DNA of 42,880 nt from Polymyxa betae (Eukaryota > Endomyxa > Phytomyxea > Plasmodiophorida > Plasmodiophoridae), in the NCBI GenBank assembly GCA_003693705.1, contig RBZT01000430.1, positions 1-42,880 on the forward strand. The letters are read 5' to 3'. The translations under genes were made by a program, and so were the position numbers. Positions 1-11,421 of this stretch are shown here, one piece after another; the first letter of the stretch is position 1; each line of letters starts with the position of its first letter. Below the pieces are notes generated by a model. It was given only the letters and a program-made list of their open reading frames with translations, was not told the origin of the DNA and searched no databases.

Positions 1-59
1 ATCGCTGGGACTTGTTGGTCGGGTATGAGGGGAATGGGCGCCATCGCTGGGACTTGTTG
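1..59. repeat. Direct repeat of 17 bp inside the coding tail of the left-edge gene
   Basis: atcgctgggacttgttg occurs at 1-17 and again at 43-59. On the minus strand each copy encodes QQVPA, so the unit is a 42-bp in-frame duplication that may continue to the left of the window. Confidence 0.7.
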
Positions 60-1216
60 CTGCTGTGATTCTACTTTTTCTGGTTCGAAGCGTTGAAATA
101 ATTTAAAGAGCACAAGTAACAGCGAACCTGGTTTCCGACGCAGGGCACCAACGACGGTCGCATCTGCGAGCTGAATCTGATCAGAGCCTGGAACAATCTG
201 CGCCATTACACGCCCTTGCTCGTCGTTGAACAATCCCGAACTGGCATTCCAAGCCCAGGACGTCTCCAACAGTTTCTGCAACTTTCTTAACGATAATCTG
301 ATGAAGTTCATGGGCATATGACCTTAATATCATCGCTGGGACAATCAACGACTTCGAAACCCTGGTCAGATAATGGCAAATGAGTTCCGGCCGACTCGAT
401 ACAGCCAATAATGAGCCCGTCTTCATTGTGGATGACACCTTGAGGATCTGCTCGCGCCCAAATAATTCCCTGTATTATTGAATCAAACTCTATCTATGAA
501 TATGCAGGCCAAGGCCGACATCTTGGGTAACAAACAAGCCTTCGGCGTTCATGCAGCTTTGGGACAAGATTGCTGCTAGTTCAGGTGAAATATCTTCAGC
601 CTGGCGTATTCCAGCAGGAATCGCCTGAAACAGGGCTATGCTCGAGCCTGAGCTCAGCCAATTAACAAAGAGGTGATGCTTAAGCGCTCATCAGAACATG
701 CCTGCGATCTGCAGCATATCGGCAATGTATTGACCGTCGTTCGAAATCATCTGGCCTGTGGGATTGATAGACGCCCAGATCTGTCCCTGATGTACAAGCG
801 ACAAGGCATCTGTTATTTCTGAATTGCTGATCAGGCCAAGAATCTGATCGTTGCATGAAGCCAGCGGCCGCAAAACGCGAAACGACCTCAAATTAGCGCC
901 TAATTTTGGTCAGTATCAGAAGCGTGCGAATCGTATGACCTTAATAACTCAACTTACCTGCCCCAGTTCTGGCAATTAGACATGCGACGATATTGCCACT
1001 AACGAGCGTCACGAGACGTGTTTCTGGATGAACCTGACCCCATACGCGAGCCTAAGGTATAATAAGTACAAAGTCAGTGCCAGATTTTGTCATCTGTGAT
1101 CAATAATGCCTGACCTGATTATCGACCAGGCAACCTTCAGCGGTTAAAACACTGATCTTGAATAGATCCCGAATAGTCGGGTCATCTGTCTTCAACAGAA
1201 ATGTGTAATCGTCCAT
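1..1216 (-). CDS. Unrecognised multi-exon protein with Trp-containing repeats (3' end beyond window)
   Basis: I do not recognise this family. Reading starts at ATG 1216 (MDDYTFLLKTDD...) and runs through several exons joined by about 45-65 nt introns. Three related stretches recur at intervals of roughly 100 residues: VWGQVHPETRLVTL, IWASINPTGQMISNDG and IWARADPQGVIHNEDG. Each has a Trp, then a Pro and a short polar turn, then a hydrophobic strand. A shorter cousin, LFNDEQGRVMAQI, follows. Introns fall just before the Trp in at least two repeats, which suggests that exon duplication built the protein. The last visible exon becomes Gln/Pro-rich with a duplicated QQVPAMAP. There is no signal peptide or membrane segment. 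Exon joins around 260-340 are uncertain, and the 3' end is outside the window. A beta-rich repeat protein is my inference. Confidence 0.5.
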
Positions 1217-1459
1217 AATGGCAAAATAGGGTCTAGTTTACACGTGTCCACCCTATGGTGATCTCATTCAAACACTTGTACTCCCGATCGATCTAGACAA
1301 CAAACTTACAGAAGTAAGAATTGAGGACTCTTGGGGTTAATAAATCATGGCAACTTGGATCATATCGATTCTTAGAAGGCGAAGCGTAGAATTGCTGGTT
1401 GATGCATTCATCTGGTTTCGGTCGAATCGCTGCTGGCCGACTTTGCCTCTCGCTCCAAA

Positions 1460-1792
1460 ATGGTCAACTTGCTTAGGTAGTAACGCTGCGGGCCCCATCG
1501 CCAACTTTGTACATGCTCATGAACTATAATGAATGCTCAACCTTTATTTGTATTCGATTTTAACCGTTTTTTTGCAACAAAACAAAGAGAGGATAACATG
1601 ATATGCACTTTGAGCGCCTTATCATATGGGCATTTGAAAGGGCGAATAGCTGCTTCCTTCAATCACGAGCGATGCGTCATGTCAACAGATGCACTTGCAG
1701 ATGCCTATCTAACTGGGCAGATGGTAGAGGCAGAGTCTGAAATTGCAAGATATCAGGAGTTATTAACTTACAATGTCATCCCGGAAGAATAA
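1460..1792 (+). CDS. Small hypothetical protein, two exons, 73 residues
   Basis: I do not recognise the family. ATG 1460 reads MVNLLR to a donor at 1477. An intron of about 111 nt ends before 1588, and the second exon runs to a TAA at 1790-1792. The 73-residue product has an amphipathic C-terminal half, with DALADAYLTGQ and EAESEIARYQELL, typical of a soluble helical protein. The frame stays open 5' of the ATG (ESLLADFASRSK) up to a TGA near 1402, so a non-ATG start or a missed exon is possible. No signal peptide or membrane segment is visible. It lies divergent from the left-edge gene, with about 240 bp between the two starts. Confidence 0.45.
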
Positions 1793-2247
1793 GTTTGCCA
1801 TACAGCTAGCAACATCAACCGTTTCCATCCCATCCTACCAGCGTTTGACATAACATCGCTGACGGCGACCTGCTACGTATATCGAGGTCGACTCATTCAC
1901 TCCCGGCTATCAATCTGGTTCCCTATCGACTACCTATCTCTTCAGTAGACTCGTTTACAGAGCGACATGAAAAGATGTATTGCGAATGAGTGATGGATAC
2001 ATCTGTCAGAGCCATCAAGTTTCACTGAGACAGGAGTGGGGATTCTAGAAGGGCGCTCTGTCCAGTCGTGGCCAACACAGAACAGTCATCAACGTTACAG
2101 GCAATGATGTTGAGAGAGGCCGTTGCCGGCCCCCGTTACGGACACTAAGCTCCCGTCATTTCTCTAATTCGTTCGGTTCTGGTTGGCGACTTCATCAGGC
2201 GATCAGGTGGCGGGCGCGCGCGTGCCGTAACCTTTCAATTTCAAACA
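1793..2247. other. Intergenic stretch, 455 bp
   Basis: No convincing coding frame on either strand. It presumably holds the 3' UTR of the small gene and the promoter and leader of the PDCD4-like gene. A GC-rich patch at 2207-2228 (ggcgggcgcgcgcg) lies just upstream of ATG 2248. No other motif is recognised. Confidence 0.6.
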
Positions 2248-4060
2248 ATGAAGCAGGCTACGGCGGCTCTGTCTCCTGGTCGAACTGCAGGTTCTGTCCA
2301 GGCATCTTTATCGGAGAAGTCTCAGGCAAATTTCGCTTTGGATTCGCACGATCCCAATTATGATGATGACCACGACTCGACGTTCGTCAGCTTCTGTATG
2401 ACGTCTTGCCGCTGCTGATTTCAGCGCTGCAGGATCCTTCTAGGCTCGTACACGCCGATGCCGGCCATCCGTTCTCCTCGAGCACTGAAGCATCATTCGC
2501 TGGATGAAATCAAATCGACTATCAGCCGCGCTGTGTCACAATACCTGATCAGCTTCGATAAGGACGAATTCGGTTGCGCTATCGACGAGCTGAACGATTC
2601 AGAAACCTGTCACGAAATTCCTAAAGTGAGTTCAGCTTATGACGGATTCTGTGTCTTACCGACGGTGCTAATTTCTCTAAAGATTGTTATCTCCAAGGGG
2701 CTGGATTCCCCATTAGGGAAGCGTGTTGCCCTATCAGATCTTTTACTCTTTCTGGTGAATACATCACGCGCCTCCCCGCTTCAGATCCAGTTCGCATTCG
2801 GCCGTCTCTTTAATCGTCTGCAGGATCTTATGCGTTCGTTCTCATGCTCATTCCTAGAATTTTCGTCTGATCTCCATGAATGCAGTTGATGTTCCTCATG
2901 CCCCAGAATTACTGAAAGAGTTTCTTCGCCGAGCTGTCGCCGGCGGCTACTGTGACAGCGTTGCCGCTGAACTTATGAGTCAAGGCGCCGATCTTGCTCA
3001 ACATCCTGAACAGATTCGCCAGATCCGCCCGCAAATTAAACAAATTATCTCTGATTATCTGGCGAGTGAGAATGACGTCGAGGTCAGATATGCTGTGTCT
3101 TTCTAGAAATCACGAGATGTGACTTCGCTTCAGGAAGCAGTCCAATCCCTGCAGAAATTGGATTCGCCTGAGCTCGGGCATGAGTTTGTCAAGCGTCTAA
3201 TCAATGCCGGTGTCGATCGGTAAACGCCTCTCAATCGTTTTATCTTTCCACTTACCTTGAGCAGCACGTCTCGAGACCGCGAAGCTGTCTCTCAATTACT
3301 TGCTGCAATTTCTACTGCATCTGCTATTAACCAAGTTGAGATTGAAAAGGTAATCATGCACTATCTTCACTATTCCCCTGTCTACAATGTTGCTGTCTTT
3401 GTAGGCGTTTCAATCACTTTTAGATGGAATGGAGGAGATCATTGACGACGTTCATGATATTGTTGCCTTAGTAGCTTGCTTCTTGGCTCGAGCTATTTGC
3501 GACGAAGTGTTATCGCCGTCGTTTCTAACTCGGTCGCTGTTAGGGTTAGGCAGTAACGACCTGGGCAAAAATGTAACCGCTCAATAATGGTTTCCAATTT
3601 ACCTGTCGGTTTTAATCAAATATCCAGGCGATCGTCAATTGCCAGACTATCCTTTCGTTTCCATCTCCAGGAGTGTTCGCAAGTGCTGTATGGAATCCAA
3701 CTAATTCCTCTGAGCTGAAGGTGACAGCAGGCGGTTTTATCTTCGTTTGAACCTAACTCGTGTTCGCAGGAGGTGTTGAATGGAATTGCTCGAACGTATT
3801 TATGTGACAATAACCAGGACCTGATCTGTCGGATTGGCTCGATGCCAACATTCGGCCCAATCTTGATTAAGCGACTTTTTGTGGAAGCGTCTTCTTCGGA
3901 TTCGTCGCTTGTTAAGATTTATCGTTTGCTGAACGTGCTCCCTCATGATATAGTTCTCAAAGGATTGGATCTAATTCGGTCCCGGCTACCGGATATGGCT
4001 TTAGACGTTCCTGATATCGAGAAGAAATTCCAAGCGTTCACCTCTGATCTCACTCGTTAA
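2248..4060 (+). CDS. PDCD4: PDCD4/MRF-like translation regulator with three MA3 domains
   Basis: Nine exons can be joined: 2248-2395, 2444-2625, 2683-2833, 2886-3082, 3134-3219, 3262-3349, 3405-3572, 3628-3720 and 3770-4060. They give about 467 residues. After an acidic N-terminus (DPNYDDDHDS) come three MA3 HEAT-like domains. The first starts at SLDEIKSTISRAVSQYL and ends in LDVPHAPELLKEFLRRAV. The second starts at IKQIISDYLASENDVEEAV. The third starts at EVLNGIARTYLCDN and ends in ALDVPDIEKKFQAF. MA3 domains bind the eIF4A helicase and, in PDCD4, restrain cap-dependent translation. Animal PDCD4 has two MA3 domains and the plant MRF proteins have four, so three is intermediate. An in-frame TAG at 3104-3106 lies inside an intron. 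Confidence 0.88.
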
Positions 4061-4814
4061 GTTAACTATTTCCACTGTTAAATAATGTAACAGTTGGCGC
4101 TTATGATTCTATATGTCTTGCTTATTTGTGCAGATGAAAATCATGATTTTGATTGATTGCCATTAGTCATTACAATAGGAAGAGTATGGAAAGAGAAGAA
4201 ATGTTGCTGTTGTTTTCTGTTACAACCGCCAAATTAAAATCGCCGATAAAAAAATCAAAGTCTCTGTTATAGTTACAATCGAACATAATTGGCCATCGTA
4301 CTACTTAGAATTATGAATATAAATTTGTGATTTTAAGCTTCGTTGCAGACGTAATGATGTGTTTTGCATCACAATTGACGACATTCTCATATATTCATAA
4401 CTAAGGCGAGTACGACTTAGCAGCCGTCACAATTCAGTATTCAATAAATATCACTTAGATCAAAGGATAACCTATTTTCTAATCTGACTTTCTAGTATCT
4501 GTCATGGAATATTGCCGAGATAGATCACAACTGCAAGTGATAACGGGATTGGGAAATGAGATTTCAAGGGACAAACCACATAATTGGAGGAGACGAAGTC
4601 AGCCGATCAAGATATAAGGAGATGGAGGTTCCAGGAGCAACGGTCACTGTCTGTATTCTGCATAGATGAAATTCGTGTCGGTGTCGTGATTTCATGTACC
4701 GAATTATTGGTCCGATTATCATAATCATGGAGATGAGGATCGGAACGTTCCAGGGTCCGGTCTTTAGCATTTAACCGATTGCAATCCGTTCCAAGCCTTC
4801 ATTCTGCAAACACG
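4061..4814. other. Intergenic stretch, 754 bp, AT-rich
   Basis: No supported gene. The sequence is AT-rich with many stops in all frames. It holds the PDCD4-like 3' UTR and the promoter and leader of the secreted-protein gene. I recognise no motif in it. Confidence 0.6.
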
Positions 4815-5585
4815 ATGTCTCGATATCAGATCGCCATCTTGATCGCCAGCCTGGTCGCTGCCGCGAGCGCCTCACAATTCTCCTGCAATAAGAGCGCCTT
4901 CATCTTCGCCGATTCAGACCCTCAATCGCAGGACGAGTTTTCAGCCAGGAACCCTGCTGCTGGAGGTATTATTGTCGCTCATATGAACAACCAGACCACG
5001 ACCTATCACTATGATAACACGACAAATGCTTGGGTGAAGGATCCTGAACCAACGGTTCAATGTCAACTGGATGTTATTACAGATCCTCAGATGCCCAGCT
5101 GTCTTAATATTAGCGGCATGCCATACTGTGAGACACCACCGAACATCGTTCAGCAGATTCGAAAGAACATGACCGAACAGCCACCAACACCCGATCGAAT
5201 GCCAATCTGGGTTGATAAAGTGTGCCAGAGCCCCAGCTCAGCCTATGTTCGTATCATGTTCGGCAAGTACGGCGCCCATTTCCTGGCTGCATACCAGACG
5301 TCGCAGCAGTTGCAGAACTCTTCGGAATACAGCCAGAATATCACCCAGTTGGTGAACAATCTGCTGACCAAGAAGCAATGTGAAGGTGGTCAAGATGCCT
5401 ATAATGCCACATCTCCTGCATATAATGTCACATATCCTGCATCATATAATGCAACATCACCTGGATCTTATAATGCCACATCACCTGCATATGCTCCACC
5501 AGCATCACCTGGTTATACTCCCCCATCTGCTAATCAGTCAGTACCATATGGACCTGCTGGACCATCACCAGCATCGCAACCTTGA
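4815..5585 (+). CDS. Secreted protein with C-terminal sequon repeats, single exon, 256 residues
   Basis: ATG 4815 is chosen because it places a clean signal peptide (MSRYQIAILIASLVAAASAS) at the N-terminus; the frame upstream has no other ATG. The mature part has at least six Cys, including CQLDV, PSCLN, PYCET, KVCQS and KQCEG, and many N-glycosylation sequons (NQT, NTT, NIS, NMT, NSS, NIT). From about residue 205 the chain turns into a Tyr/Asn/Thr/Ser/Pro repeat: YNATSPA, YNVTYPA, YNATSPG, YNATSPA. A Pro-rich tail follows, without a hydrophobic anchor. I infer an extracellular or wall-associated glycoprotein. The family is not recognised and the gene looks lineage-specific. It is unusual here in having no intron. 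Confidence 0.75.
   Translation: MSRYQIAILIASLVAAASASQFSCNKSAFIFADSDPQSQDEFSARNPAAGGIIVAHMNNQTTTYHYDNTTNAWVKDPEPTVQCQLDVITDPQMPSCLNISGMPYCETPPNIVQQIRKNMTEQPPTPDRMPIWVDKVCQSPSSAYVRIMFGKYGAHFLAAYQTSQQLQNSSEYSQNITQLVNNLLTKKQCEGGQDAYNATSPAYNVTYPASYNATSPGSYNATSPAYAPPASPGYTPPSANQSVPYGPAGPSPASQP
5397..5495 (+). repeat. Coding repeat YNATSP(A/G)
   Basis: Four imperfect copies of a 21-24 nt unit (tataatgccacatctcctgca and variants) lie in frame within the secreted-protein gene. Each encodes a Tyr plus an Asn-X-Thr sequon and a Pro. Confidence 0.75.
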
Positions 5586-5922
5586 ACGCCATCCACAAAG
5601 TGAATAAAATCGGGCTGTCGTAACTGTTTCTTTTCTCCAGCCTTGCACCATGTTTGTATAGATTCAAATGAACTTGTTGCCTTGTGAAACTGTGAAACAA
5701 AATCCCATTTTGGAGATCAACTACTAACACGAACACGATATTGAAGCCAAATGGTGTAAAAATGTTTGCATGTTTTGATGAGATAAGACTGATTTAGAAA
5801 TGGCTGACATGATCGATCGCCTTTGCCCCGAATCATAATACATTGCATAAACTAGTACAAGTTGCTGATATAATGATATTCATAGTTTCATTGATGAATA
5901 AATAAATGATTTCGACAATATA
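5586..5922. other. Convergent intergenic stretch, 337 bp
   Basis: This gap lies between the stop of the secreted-protein gene and the stop of the minus-strand DEAH helicase. It is AT-rich with aataaa-like strings near 5895-5905, as expected for two facing 3' UTRs. No gene is seen. Confidence 0.6.
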
Positions 5923-8900
5923 TCATGTAAATCCGCCACCAGATACAAATAATGTAACGATAGCTTTAGTGACATCATGAGATATGATATCAAATGTTGG
6001 ATCTTCAATCTTCTTAATCAATAGTTGATCTAGTTGCTGTCTGAGACCACTAACTAGAGCACCAACACGTCCAGATGCATCCAGATTGACCCATCCATCA
6101 ACAACGACTTGATTGTGATCATAGCGGGCGTGAATCTGACCCCCGAACATTAGCAATGCATAAGGTGCCATTACAGATACATCATAGACGAAGAGTTTAG
6201 ATGTGTGTCTCTGTTCCAGATATGCTAATAATGGATATGGATAGGAGATCGCCTGAAAGTTCACTGAGCTTGCATGTAAGAATACACGTTCACCATCTGA
6301 TCTATAATATCGAATAGAACGGGATTCATGAGCTTTAGCAATGGCCCCGGTCAACGTCTGCTGGAAGCGTTGCTCAGGATATTGAACACGGAGGATGTTC
6401 GGGTACAAACCGGCGGCCAGTACGGCCGTGACCAGATCGATTTGATCGGCGTTCTGGTCGTATATAGGATCAATACCCAGATTGAATTTGGTGGATTTGT
6501 TGGCGGTGATGAATCCAATCTGTATCAATGCATCTCGATATTGAAGAGATATATCATGAGCAGATTTCAAATTAACATCGCAGACAAAGTTATCACGACA
6601 GAACTCCAGAGCACATTCAGATGAGACAGAGCGGGCTTCCAGCCAACATTCCATTAAACGAAGCAGAGAGATGTGATCGGAGTTGCTATTGCCGGCGAAC
6701 TGGACCTTGGTCCGAGATACGTTCTCGCGATGTTCGGCACCACCAACGAACTACATAGAATCAATATGTGAGATTGATAATGCCATGAAATGTGAATGCG
6801 ATGTTGGGTCGTACTGGACTGGCAACTGACATGATCGCGGCAATACGAAGTATGGGTGTAACACAACTGAAACATGCAGATAATATGATCATCTTGCCAA
6901 GACGAACATCCATTGGTAATGAACATAAATGACGTCCAAGACCTGTTAATTTCTCGCATCCAATCTCAAATGCACCTGTGCATACAAATATATCAGATAC
7001 ATTCACTAATCTACAATGTATCATTGATTAACCGATCGTTCGTAATGTGCTGATAGCTCGATGTACAGCATTGATATCGGGTGGTTCAATCATTTGTGAG
7101 AATGTATCGGCTAATGGGTCTGTTGATGTCAATAGACCACGAATCTGTAAACAAACATGATCCAGAGATACACGATTCAATTCGGATTGGTGTTCATTAG
7201 GCATCTGGTCATACTGAACACGTGAAAATAATCGAATACATCTGCAGAGAAGGGTCTGTTAGAATCGCAGAGATATAGAGATAGGCACTCTTACATTCCA
7301 GATCGTACACGTCCAGCACGACCTCGACGTTGTTCAGCATTTGAACGTGATACAAATGTATCAACCAGCATGGAAACATTCCGACCAATATCAAATTGGG
7401 TCTGACGCATACGGCCACTGTCAATTACGAACATAACGTCATTGACGGTAACGGATCTGTAACAGAGTTATTACGATACTGTAACCACATACCCATGACT
7501 GTCATTACGTTTCGGCAACATTGGTAGCGAAGACGACCTTGCGAACACCAGGTGGTGGACGTTTAAATACATGTGATTGTTGAGATGATGATAAACTACC
7601 ATGTAATGGTACCAATACAAATTCCGAATTTGTCATTCCATGATCTTTTATACTTCTTTGAAACTGGCACATCAAATATCAGCGAAAATAATAATTGAAC
7701 AAGAGGCCTTTACAGCAACATAATCCCAAAACCAGTACTACGACCAAACAGAATAGGAAATTGGGAAAGTGAGAATCTGACCTGACGAATAGACGATGTG
7801 ATCTCTGCAACACCCGGTAAGAAGCATAATATAGCTCTGAGATACAGATACGGTTAAGGATTGGTACACAACAGCCAGTTCAATGGATTACCCAGATTCA
7901 GATGGCCAGGTTGTAATAACATGCCAGATAGCAACAATAATTAGATCGATATTGCAAATATTAGCATTTAACGACATCACAGATAATTGAGTCTGTTCTG
8001 ATATGACCCCATCTATAAAGAAATTTAATCAGAGAAGCTCCAAAAAATCTGACTCAGAGAATAATCAGGTAAATAACAAAAAATTACCAGATGATGAATC
8101 CACATTGATTCGTTTCGATTTCGATTTGATGCGATAACGCTCTGAAGGGAAATACCCTGCAGATGAAGCTTTCATACTCTCAACGCAAGCAATGAATTAC
8201 ATTGACGAACCTGTTGATTCGATCAAATCTTCAACATAGAAGACATCGACTGGGAATGTACGGCCAGGGACCTGTACGACCGGGCATCCTATTCCATCAT
8301 ATAAGTATGATGACAGAGAGAAAACGCCAAAAACCTGATCCAGACCATTGAAATATGATGAGATGAGATCAGATTGTAATGTAGCCGACATTAGAATAAG
8401 TTTCAGATCAGTACGACGTTGTAGAACTTGACGTAACACTAATAATAACAGATCGATTTCAACAGATCTTTCATGAACCTAAAATATGATTTAGAGACTA
8501 TTCAGAGACCAGTACAAAGAGATTTGCAGGAAAATGAAGATCATATGAAATATTGAGGATTTACCTCATCAAGTACGATATGTGTAATTCCAGTTAGATC
8601 TTGATCTGATAGAATTTGACGTAATAATAATCCATTAGTGACATATTCAATATGTGTATCTTTAGAGGTTTTAGATTCCAGACGGATCCGATATCCAACT
8701 GTATCTCCAACCTATTATATAATAATCAGATGATCATACAGATAAAAGAGAGTCCAGTAGCGACCTTCTCACAATATTCATAAGCAACACGTTCAGCTAA
8801 TGATATAGCACTTATACGTCTAGGTTGTGTACATATAATATGACATTTAGTACCATGACCATTATGTACAGCATTATCAAGAATATAGGCAGGAATTTGG

Positions 8901-10748
8901 GTGGATTTCCCACTACCTGTCTCTGCACATATCACCACTATATTATTCATACCAATACATTCTAATAATTCATTTCGATATTGCCATACAGGCAATCGAC
9001 ATCTTCCTTTCAATACAGCACCATATTCAGCTAAATTACATCGTTGTGTCCATCGATCACACATCAGCTCATTCAGAGATGAATTCGAGGTCGACATTGT
9101 TGTCGGTCTCAGTGTTTTCCGAGCTGGTTTCGGTGCCGATACAACGGCCGATGATAACGATGATGGGGCCAGTATCCAGTGATTGGGCCAGCGCGGCTGA
9201 TATGTCTCGAGAATGTGTTGGAGATTCTGTTGTAGGAACTCGACACATGCATGAGTGATCGGTGAACAATCAGTAGCAGCATGAGCAGCGACCTGTACGA
9301 CCAGAGCCTGTTGTATGATAGCACGATCTGCAGCAGATATTCGATCACCAATAATCTGTATGAAGGGGATAGCACCTGGATATCCATCTGATACCTCCAG
9401 ATGTAATCTCAGCTGCAGATCATCCATACGCACCTCCCAGCATTTCTCATCAATTATCATAAAAGCATCGTCATAGATGGCCGAGAGAGCCACCTGCTCG
9501 GATTCAATCTCGGCCTGTAGCTCATTTGGGGATAGACCCACATGGGGTCGTACTGATCCCGGAGACAGAAATTCCACCATTTGTGTCCAAAGATGGCGTC
9601 TGGCATCATCATAAGAGGAATATTGTTGTGTGACCATTTCGCATGCAATAGATGGATAACCAAGACGTCGAAGTTGATCAACTAATGGAAGATCATTGAT
9701 ATCACCAATTGTACCACGAATGGCAACAATTGAAGATGAATCTTTAGCTCGATATGCAGAAGGTAGACGTCGTTCAGCCACATGAATCAATAGCCATTGT
9801 ATCGCAGTATTACGAGCTGATTTCATCTCTTTATCTGCAGCTGAGAATGATGCCTCGCTAAGAGCACGATCAATATCTTCCTGATGGAATCCCAGCCGGG
9901 TCAATTCGACAGAAACCGCATCTACGACCTTGGCTGATAGGCGCAGGTTCTGGTTGTGCTGGCCCTGGTCAGAGCTTGTATTGTGTAGGACGTGTTCCAA
10001 CATTTGACGATGTTCATTATCCATTGTCAGTTTACTTCTGAGAGATCCCTGGAAGTGTTTTCGTGCTTCTCTGCAAACAACGAGTCAATATCCTGAAAGA
10101 AACCAACAATGAAACAACTCAATTAACATCAAAAGAGAAAGAATGGACTATGAATACGAAAAAGATATCGATTGATTTGATTCTTTGAAATTTGACAGAA
10201 GATTGGTTGGATATTGCAACCAATAAATACAACATCAAATCACCAACTAACTTCATATTTGCAGATCGATTTCTCTGTTGAGCAGATTCTCTCATAACCT
10301 GCTGTCGATCATATTCACAATAGAATCGGGCTTTTGACGTGACCATCGGTTTAGCTGTTGATAAAGATAACCAGGCGGATTTGAATGGTTCAGGGAATTT
10401 CCTGTCCAATGCCAAATCTCCACAGAAATGCTTCAATGCAAGCAATGCTGCGAATTCTTTCGCCAAATCGAACGATTCGTAGCTCTCATCAGGAAAGAAC
10501 TTTAACGTCCGATCATCGTTCTTTAAATATTTTAAAACAACACGAGATCGATGTTTTCCATCTTCATCGCATTTGGCATTATAATATTTAGGTCTGCCAT
10601 AGGTTTTAATTCTCTGAATATGTTCCTGCAATAGCTGCTTTGGTAAACGCTGCCAATCGGCGACGACGACGCCAGCAGCGGTCGTGACGGCTGGACGGGC
10701 CACGATCGGCTGATTCTTCATCTGCTTCGTACGACGCTTGCCCGACAT
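5923..10748 (-). CDS. DEAH-box RNA helicase with N-terminal RWD domain (DHX57/DHX29/YLR419W type)
   Basis: The gene starts at ATG 10748 (MSGKRRTKQ). The first exon runs to 10252, and a 181-nt intron joins it to the large second exon (10070-8765); more than ten exons give roughly 1,300 residues. In order: an N-terminal dsRBD-like region (PKYYNAKCDEDGKHRSRVVL), a UBA-like stretch (LTRLGFHQEDIDRAL) and an RWD domain (NELQAEIESEQVALSAIYDD). The helicase core follows with motif I CAETGSGKST, Ia TQPRR, II DEVH split by an intron at 8564-8479, III SAT, V TNVAETSVTVNDV and VI QRRGRAGR. Then come the HA2 region (LTGLGRHLCSLPMDVRLGK) and the OB-fold. Relatives unwind structured mRNA; DHX29 acts in ribosomal scanning. 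Which of DHX57 or DHX29 is closer cannot be settled by eye. Confidence 0.92.
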
Positions 10749-11421
10749 GATGTCTTATCCTGGTCACAAATCTACCACGATATATAAATCATAAGGAAAT
10801 GACGCAATAATCGACCCCGATCTTGAAATAGTGAAAGAGAAGCATGAGATCGTGATATGCCTGTCAGGTACTTTTTGAAGTTTATTTCCAAGATATCCCT
10901 AACCCTAACCCTAACTGATTTGGCTAGACAAACAGCGAAGCAAGGTGAATACTACTCCGATAATGATTTCGGTCTACTTCAATACAGAACAAACGATAAA
11001 ATACTCCTACAGCTGAAATGATAGTCTATCTGTTCATGATGCACTGTAGACAGATATCATTGAACTCGACGGACTCGTCCGTTATTATTATGCTGGACGA
11101 ATAAGTGTCGCATCCTTTGATACTATCCAATCAGAATGATGTGATCCTAGATGTGGCTCATTTTAATCTATCTCATCTCGGATCCAATAACAATTCAAAT
11201 CCGAAAAACCGTTTCGCTAAGTGGACATTGGTGTTAAAGCGATTTTACAAGCGACTTCAAGGATAGTTCAAGGACTTCGACCTTTGAGATGGCAATAAAG
11301 CAAAGCTTCTGGTAGACACGACATCCAACTAAAGAAATCTAAGCCACAGATGTGAACGCGAACAGAGAAGATGCAGTGATCAGAGTGCAGACATTGCGCG
11401 TTTTCGTTTACAAACTGATTA
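10749..11421. other. Intergenic stretch, 673 bp, with a telomere-like motif
   Basis: It lies between the helicase start and the CCR4 stop, both on the minus strand. No coding frame is supported. The only recognisable element is the telomere-like repeat at 10897-10915, about 150 bp upstream of the helicase ATG. Confidence 0.6.
10897..10915 (+). repeat. Interstitial telomere-type repeat (ccctaa)3
   Basis: The string ccctaaccctaaccctaac is three copies of CCCTAA, the vertebrate/protist-type telomere unit. It sits alone in the helicase promoter region. It could be a telo-box-like promoter element, as known upstream of plant translation genes, or a relic of a repaired break. Confidence 0.7.

Noticed and set aside
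3104..3106. In-frame TAG in the PDCD4-like gene, considered as stop reassignment or a 24-nt intron
   Set aside because: A 51-nt intron at 3083-3133 removes it and joins SENDVE to EAVQSLQKL, as expected for an MA3 domain; other genes end normally at TAA, TAG and TGA.
2876..3106. Separate small gene starting at ATG 2876
   Set aside because: The ATG lies within an intron; the frame is the fourth exon of the PDCD4-like gene.
10119..10748. Independent 209-residue gene upstream of the helicase
   Set aside because: The N-terminal 165 residues match the dsRBD-like start of DHX29/DHX57 proteins, and a 181-nt intron joins them in frame to the helicase exon.
10890..10920. A chromosome end
   Set aside because: Only three telomere-like copies, with conserved genes on both sides.
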